Positions 31,393-34,932 of a DNA stretch of 34,932 bases are shown piece by piece; the first letter of the stretch is position 1, and every line of letters starts with the position of its first letter. Below the pieces are notes generated by a model. That model was given only the letters and a program-made list of their open reading frames with translations, did not search any database and was not told the DNA's origin. The position numbers were made by a program, and so were the translations under genes. The DNA comes from a virus, in IMG/VR virus record IMGVR_UViG_3300010151_000058, positions 1 to 34,932 of that record. The stretch is one strand, 5' to 3'.

Positions 31393-31820
31393 TGGTCGGC
31401 TTAATAGCAAAAGTATTAACTGGTGGAGTCATCCAAGGTGTTAAAGATTGGGTGATGTCCGAAGAAACTCGTAAAGCAAAACGAGAAGAGTCCGAAGACC
31501 GGATTCAAGAAGCGAAGGTAGTCGCACAGATTACCCGCATAGCAGATGGTGATACACAAGCTGCAACTATGGACGCTCTAAGCGTTGCTCAGCGTGGCTG
31601 GAAAGATGAATACCTACTGCTACTGGCAACCCTGCCAATGATAGCAAGCTTCATCCCACCCTTGGTACCTGCCATGGAAGAAGGTTTCCTGGTACTCGGC
31701 ACTTTGCCGCAGTGGTACATGTACGTACTGATTGGTGTCTACATAGATACCTTTGGTTTCCGACGCATCCTAAGGAACGTCTTGGAAGCCTATCTCAACA
31801 AGAGATTCGGTAATGGCTAA
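31392..31820 (+). CDS. Holin-like membrane protein (142 aa)
   Basis: I start it at the ATG at 31392, which overlaps the previous stop and follows GGCGGGAT; an in-frame start at 31323 lies within the previous gene. Residues 1-20 are mildly hydrophobic, 25-65 form a charged helix (SEETRKAKREESEDRIQEAK), and two membrane spans follow (YLLLLATLPMIASFIPPLV near 76 and WYMYVLIGVYIDTFGF near 109). The layout resembles the three-segment phage holins of the GTA type. It is probably part of the lysis set with the amidase at 5567. Confidence 0.6.
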   Translation: MVGLIAKVLTGGVIQGVKDWVMSEETRKAKREESEDRIQEAKVVAQITRIADGDTQAATMDALSVAQRGWKDEYLLLLATLPMIASFIPPLVPAMEEGFLVLGTLPQWYMYVLIGVYIDTFGFRRILRNVLEAYLNKRFGNG

Positions 31821-32058
31821 GGGTGCAGCGTCGGAAGGCGCACTTGCCGAACTCCATAAGATGTACGCAGACGAGCTGAAGAAAAGGTTACAAGACCCTG
31901 AGGCTCCTGCGTCACTCTTTAAAGAAGCACGAGAGTTTCTTAAGGATAACGGTATCGACTGTGAAGGTGCTGAGACTGAACATGTCTCAAACCTCGCAGA
32001 GGAAATTGTTGACAGTAAAGTCCTCCCCTTTCAAACCGGTAACGCAATGGAAGGATAA
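31813..32058 (+). CDS. terS: Small terminase subunit (gp18-like)
   Basis: 81 residues against 89 in T7. It recognises concatemeric phage DNA for packaging. The sequence LAELHKMYADELKKRLQDPEAP (in part), then LFKEAREFLKDNGIDCEG is the pattern found in small terminases of many T7-like phages. ATG overlaps the previous gene by 8 bases and its stop overlaps the next ATG. The SPFH gene separates it from the large subunit by one gene, the place of T7 18.5. Confidence 0.82.
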   Translation: MAKGAASEGALAELHKMYADELKKRLQDPEAPASLFKEAREFLKDNGIDCEGAETEHVSNLAEEIVDSKVLPFQTGNAMEG

Positions 32059-32573
32059 TGGGCTTCGAGAAACTCTTTGAGTATCTCGTATCCATAAAGG
32101 AGTGGTTCCACTTCATAGCCATAGTTGATGAGTACGAAAAGGCCATTGTCCTACAAATGGGCAAATACCGTCGCACTCTCGGCCCCGGCTGGTGGTTCCA
32201 CTGTCCTTTCGGTATAGACGATATCGCTACCGAATCAGTTGTACCTCAAACCCTCAACCTATCTACGCAGACATTAACCTCTGCAGACAAGCGTGAGGTC
32301 GTCCTTAGCGGAATCATAAAGTACACCATGCACGATATTAAGAAAGCTGTGCTGGGTGTAGATGATGCTGAGGAGATGCTTGGTGATGATGCCTTAGGTG
32401 TTATCAGTGAATACGTGGAAGAAGCTAACTGGTCAGAAGTGTGTACACCAGAGTTCTCCCGAAGATGTTTCAAGCGCATCAGGAAGGAAGCGTTCCGTTA
32501 CGGATTAAAGGTCTCATCCTTTCGCTTCTCCAACAAATCAACATCAAGGACATTCCGTCTTATAAATGACTAA
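32058..32573 (+). CDS. SPFH/Band 7 (stomatin/HflC-like) domain protein
   Basis: 171 residues. The segment IVDEYEKAIVLQMGKYRRTLGPGWWFHCPFGID (residues 22-54, in part) matches the start of SPFH domains (re-EKA-vv..G-k....-GPG-.f..P). VVPQTLNLSTQTLTSADKREVVLSGIIKYTMHDIKKAV (in part) is the next strand pair, and DALGVISEYVEEANWSEV fits its helix. The first 22 residues (FEYLVSIKEWFHFIA) are aromatic and hydrophobic and may form a membrane hairpin. It lacks the C-terminal coiled coil of bacterial relatives. SPFH proteins form membrane rings, such as HflK/HflC around FtsH. In T7 a spanin gene (18.5) occupies this place. Phage function unknown. Confidence 0.82.
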   Translation: MGFEKLFEYLVSIKEWFHFIAIVDEYEKAIVLQMGKYRRTLGPGWWFHCPFGIDDIATESVVPQTLNLSTQTLTSADKREVVLSGIIKYTMHDIKKAVLGVDDAEEMLGDDALGVISEYVEEANWSEVCTPEFSRRCFKRIRKEAFRYGLKVSSFRFSNKSTSRTFRLIND

Positions 32574-34266
32574 ACATTACGATGAAGCTTTGCTGAAGGC
32601 AGACTTCCGCAACTTCTTATATATCGTCTGGGAGTTCCTTGGTTTACCCGAACCCACTAAAGTCCAGTATGACATCGCTTACTACCTGCAATATGGGCCT
32701 AAGCGTTCAATCATCATGGGCTACCGTGGGGTAGGTAAATCCTGGATAACTGCCGCATTCGTATGTTGGTTACTTTACTGTAACCCGCAAACAAAGATTC
32801 TTGTTGTCTCAGCCTCCAAGGACAGGTCGGATAACTTCTCTATCTTTACGAAGAGATTGATTAATGACATGCCCCTGCTTAAAGGGCTGAGAGCAAAACA
32901 CGGTCAACGTGATTCGAACGTAGCTTTCGACGTTGGCCTTGCCAAACCTGACCATGCACCCTCAGTGAAATCTGTAGGTATCACCGGTCAGCTTACTGGT
33001 AGTCGTGCCGACGTTATCGTCGCTGATGACATTGAGGTTCCAAAGAACTCCCTGACGCAAACAATGCGTGACAGGTTGAGTGAAGCTGTTAAGGAATTCG
33101 ATGCCATCTTGAAACCTGATGACCACTGTGCCATCAAATACCTTGGTACACCTCAGACTGAAATGTCGGTGTACAACACGCTGGCTGAACGTGGATATGA
33201 AATCCGCATCTGGCCCACGAGGTATCCTAAGCCTAAGCAACAGTCTATGTATGGTGCCAAACTCGCACCTGTGATTGTGGACGCTCTCGCCTTAGACCCG
33301 TCACTCGCTGATTCGCCACACCATGAAAGGTATGGTCAGCCTGTAGACCCGGGTAGGTTTGATGAGAGAGACTTGCTCGACCGAGAGGCTTCTTATGGAC
33401 GCTCAGGTTTCGCCTTACAGTTCATGCTTGATACAACCATATCAGATGGTGACAGGTACCCATTGAAGCTCAGTGACTTGATTGTCATGGGCCTTAATGA
33501 TGACTTGGCTCCGATTAAGGTTGCATGGGGCAGCGGTACTGACCAAGTAATAAACAACCTCCCAACTGTAGGACTCGCTGGAGACAGACTACATGCACCC
33601 ATATTTGTACATGAAGACTTCAAGTCTTACGCGGGTAGTGTCATGTGGATTGACCCGTCTGGTCGCGGTAAAGATGAGACTGCATTTTGTGTTATCAAGA
33701 TGCTTAATGGCTTCCTTTATCTTAAGCGCATTGGTGGTTTTCTGTCTGGGTATGATGAGTCAACACTTACAGCTCTGGCTAAAATCGCTAAGGACAACAA
33801 AGTCAACTACATTGGAGTAGAGGATAACTTCGGTGACGGTATGTTCATCGAGCTGTTCAAGCCTTACCTCACCCGTACACACCCCTGCACTATCGAAGGC
33901 GATTCTGTACACGGCATGAAGGAAGCCCGAATCATTGACACCCTTGAACCCGTAATGAACCAACACAGGCTCGTTGTGGATGAGAAGGTATTCCGTGATG
34001 ACTTCCAGAATGCTCCCTCAGAGAAGTACCAGCTGTTCTATCAGATGACTAGGATGACCAAAGAGAAAGGTGCTCTTGGTCAGGACGATAGAATTGATGT
34101 ACTGGCTCAGGCAGTAGGTTACTGCATTGACCAGATGGACATCGATACGGACTCCATTGAGGGTCGCTGGGAAGAGGAAGAACGTGACAGGACGCTTCAG
34201 GAGTTCATGGATAACTGCTTCCCGGGACAGTACAACACTAATACCAATTGGCTGTCGAACTCTTAA
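32566..34266 (+). CDS. terL: Large terminase subunit, T7 gp19 type
   Basis: 566 residues against 586 in T7. Motor ATPase plus nuclease that packages concatemers. Walker A GYRGVGKS at 52-59, Walker B VIVADDIE near 150, motif III-type KYLGTPQ near 189. The RNase H-like nuclease has acidic residues in MWIDPSGRGKDET (Asp362), VEDNFGDG (near 419) and QDDRIDVLAQ (near 508). ATG overlaps the previous gene by 8 bases. It ends the main late transcription unit. Confidence 0.97.
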   Translation: MTKHYDEALLKADFRNFLYIVWEFLGLPEPTKVQYDIAYYLQYGPKRSIIMGYRGVGKSWITAAFVCWLLYCNPQTKILVVSASKDRSDNFSIFTKRLINDMPLLKGLRAKHGQRDSNVAFDVGLAKPDHAPSVKSVGITGQLTGSRADVIVADDIEVPKNSLTQTMRDRLSEAVKEFDAILKPDDHCAIKYLGTPQTEMSVYNTLAERGYEIRIWPTRYPKPKQQSMYGAKLAPVIVDALALDPSLADSPHHERYGQPVDPGRFDERDLLDREASYGRSGFALQFMLDTTISDGDRYPLKLSDLIVMGLNDDLAPIKVAWGSGTDQVINNLPTVGLAGDRLHAPIFVHEDFKSYAGSVMWIDPSGRGKDETAFCVIKMLNGFLYLKRIGGFLSGYDESTLTALAKIAKDNKVNYIGVEDNFGDGMFIELFKPYLTRTHPCTIEGDSVHGMKEARIIDTLEPVMNQHRLVVDEKVFRDDFQNAPSEKYQLFYQMTRMTKEKGALGQDDRIDVLAQAVGYCIDQMDIDTDSIEGRWEEEERDRTLQEFMDNCFPGQYNTNTNWLSNS

Positions 34267-34278
34267 TGTCCATTACTT

Positions 34279-34314
34279 TGTACATTATTTCACGTTGTCC
34301 ACTATTAATGTACA
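34279..34314. repeat. 9-bp inverted repeat after the terminase gene
   Basis: TGTACATTA (34279-34287) and TAATGTACA (34306-34314) are perfect inverted repeats with an 18-base spacer. TGTCCA occurs next to each arm. It could be a hairpin at the 3' end of the late mRNA or an operator near the last promoter. No T-run follows. Confidence 0.5.
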
Positions 34315-34336
34315 GGCCTAAAAGGTGAACAGTTCT

Positions 34337-34355
34337 CTAAGTACCACCCTTAGTA
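34337..34355 (+). promoter_or_regulatory. Putative phage RNA polymerase promoter, copy 5 (right end)
   Basis: Exact CTAAGTACCACCCTTAGTA followed by CAAAC, 70 bases after the large terminase gene. It would transcribe one or two tiny genes and then the non-coding right end. T7 has a promoter in the same place (phiOR) linked to replication and packaging of the right end. Confidence 0.7.
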
Positions 34356-34383
34356 CAAACCAACAATATTGAGGAGGTACTTA

Positions 34384-34533
34384 ATGTTCGCATTTACGAA
34401 GTACTATGATAGCCTCGCGGATATCATTGCTGAAGCCGATAGTCTGTTCGACAGGCTGTTTGGTATTCTTTCCTGGTTAGCGATAGGTTTGCTAATCATA
34501 TGGGGATTGACAGGAGCCATGGCTCAGCTATGA
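34384..34533 (+). CDS. Small single-span membrane protein (49 aa)
   Basis: TTGAGGAGGTACTTA lies before the ATG, one of the strongest ribosome sites in the window, 28 bases after promoter copy 5. The N-terminal half is soluble (AFTKYYDSLADIIAEADSLF) and the C-terminal half is one membrane span (LSWLAIGLLIIWGLTGAMA). T7 has gene 19.5 (49 aa) in this place, so it may be the equivalent. A holin or other lysis role is possible. The stop overlaps the ATG of a tiny frame (ATGA). Confidence 0.7.
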   Translation: MFAFTKYYDSLADIIAEADSLFDRLFGILSWLAIGLLIIWGLTGAMAQL

Positions 34534-34598
34534 GAGTTAAACTCATGGTATACACCAACAGGTTCCTGACAGCCCTGTTCTTGGCCTCGCTAGGATGA
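34530..34598 (+). CDS. Possible tiny hydrophobic peptide (22 aa)
   Basis: ATG overlaps the previous stop (ATGA). The peptide is MRVKLMVYTNRFLTALFLAS plus LG, basic and then hydrophobic, like a bare membrane anchor. Support is only the overlap; it may be chance. Confidence 0.3.
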   Translation: MRVKLMVYTNRFLTALFLASLG

Positions 34599-34932
34599 AT
34601 CCTAAAACCCCTAAATAGCTCCTCAGATTGCTCAGGTTGATTTGGGGTATACCATCGTATTACCCCTGCCCTTTAAATTGATTCTACCCCTAAATGCGGC
34701 CCGATTTTAACTACTCTCGTACATTTACTTAGGGGTAATTGTCACCCTAAGGTAATCCTGACACATATTTGGGTACGTATTCGTGGCAGCTTATGCGGTG
34801 ATTAAGGAGGTTATTCGCCGCACTTGGGTGACCTTAGGATGGGCTAAGGGTCGTGACCCTGTGGATATCAGCGTATTTTTAGAAAAATTTGTCAGGGGGT
34901 ATATAAAATACGTGTTGTTCCTGGTTCCCCCC
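34599..34932. other. Repeat-rich non-coding right end, candidate packaging/terminal region
   Basis: No convincing gene. ACCCCTAAAT occurs twice (34607-34616, 34686-34695) and related AGGGGT/ACCCTAAG words form inverted repeats (34728-34750). TAGGAT-GA-ATCCTA (34591-34604) and AGGGTC-GT-GACCCT (34847-34860) are further inverted repeats, and CTTAGG/CTAAGG words recur near 34832 and 34844. Arrays of short related words next to terminal repeats are known from T7. A frame open from GTG 34783 to the window end (50 codons, no start-site support; a good AAGGAGGT at 34804 is not suitably spaced) may be a cut-off early gene or chance. Confidence 0.45.

Noticed and set aside
1-34932. Closed circular genome joined at the window ends
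   Set aside because: Joining the ends puts stops just upstream of the integrase frame, and no repeat is shared by the two ends. Cannot be excluded if int is truly truncated, but not supported.

Overview
The window is most of the genome of a T7-like podovirus (Autographiviridae type) with the equipment to be temperate. It encodes a single-subunit phage RNA polymerase, T7-type replication genes, a T7-order head/tail/ejectosome block and a T7-type terminase. All genes are on the + strand, and most start codons overlap or abut the previous stop. The host is probably a Gram-negative bacterium: the ejection proteins are of the T7 type, and the phage carries the 3' half of a bacterial tRNA-Lys(CTT) gene as its attachment site. 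I cannot name the host. No early host-takeover genes, repressor or intact integrase 5' end are visible, so both window edges probably cut a longer molecule.

Layout. 1-540: 3' part of a tyrosine integrase, a strong hairpin, and attP (tRNA-Lys 3' half, minus strand). 540-930: a non-coding control region with the first copy of a 19-bp element that I read as the phage's own RNA polymerase promoter, inside an array of decayed copies. 930-3389: RNA polymerase. 3427-14154: middle, replication and nucleotide genes (SSB, RusA resolvase, T7-lysozyme amidase, a DNA cytosine methylase-like protein, a small wHTH protein, primase-helicase, DNA polymerase, PD-(D/E)XK-like protein, 5'-3' exonuclease, dNMP kinase) mixed with small unknown genes. 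14151-28745: late structural genes (portal, scaffold, capsid, tail tubular A/B, internal virion proteins). 28825-34266: tail fiber, small membrane proteins that are probably the lysis set, small terminase, an SPFH/Band 7 protein, large terminase. 34267-34932: a last promoter, one or two tiny membrane proteins, and a repeat-rich right end.

How it works together. The phage polymerase would read the five near-identical promoters at 672, 3633, 6306, 14151 and 34337. Several are followed at once by intrinsic terminators or hairpins that could stop host polymerase readthrough. The gp2.5, gp3.5, gp4, gp5 and gp6 homologues form a T7 replisome. RusA stands in the place of T7 endonuclease I, and the polymerase has a shortened thioredoxin-binding loop. 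Late genes build a T7-type particle.

Most unusual points: a class I SAM-methyltransferase-like domain inside the giant ejection protein (gp16 analogue); an SPFH/Band 7 gene between the two terminase genes; a small coiled-coil gene split by an A9 run; a signal-peptide-bearing, cysteine-rich protein in the replication operon; a collagen-like plus C1q-like tail fiber; and the attP/hairpin/integrase arrangement. Comparisons with T7 are from memory; no database search was run.
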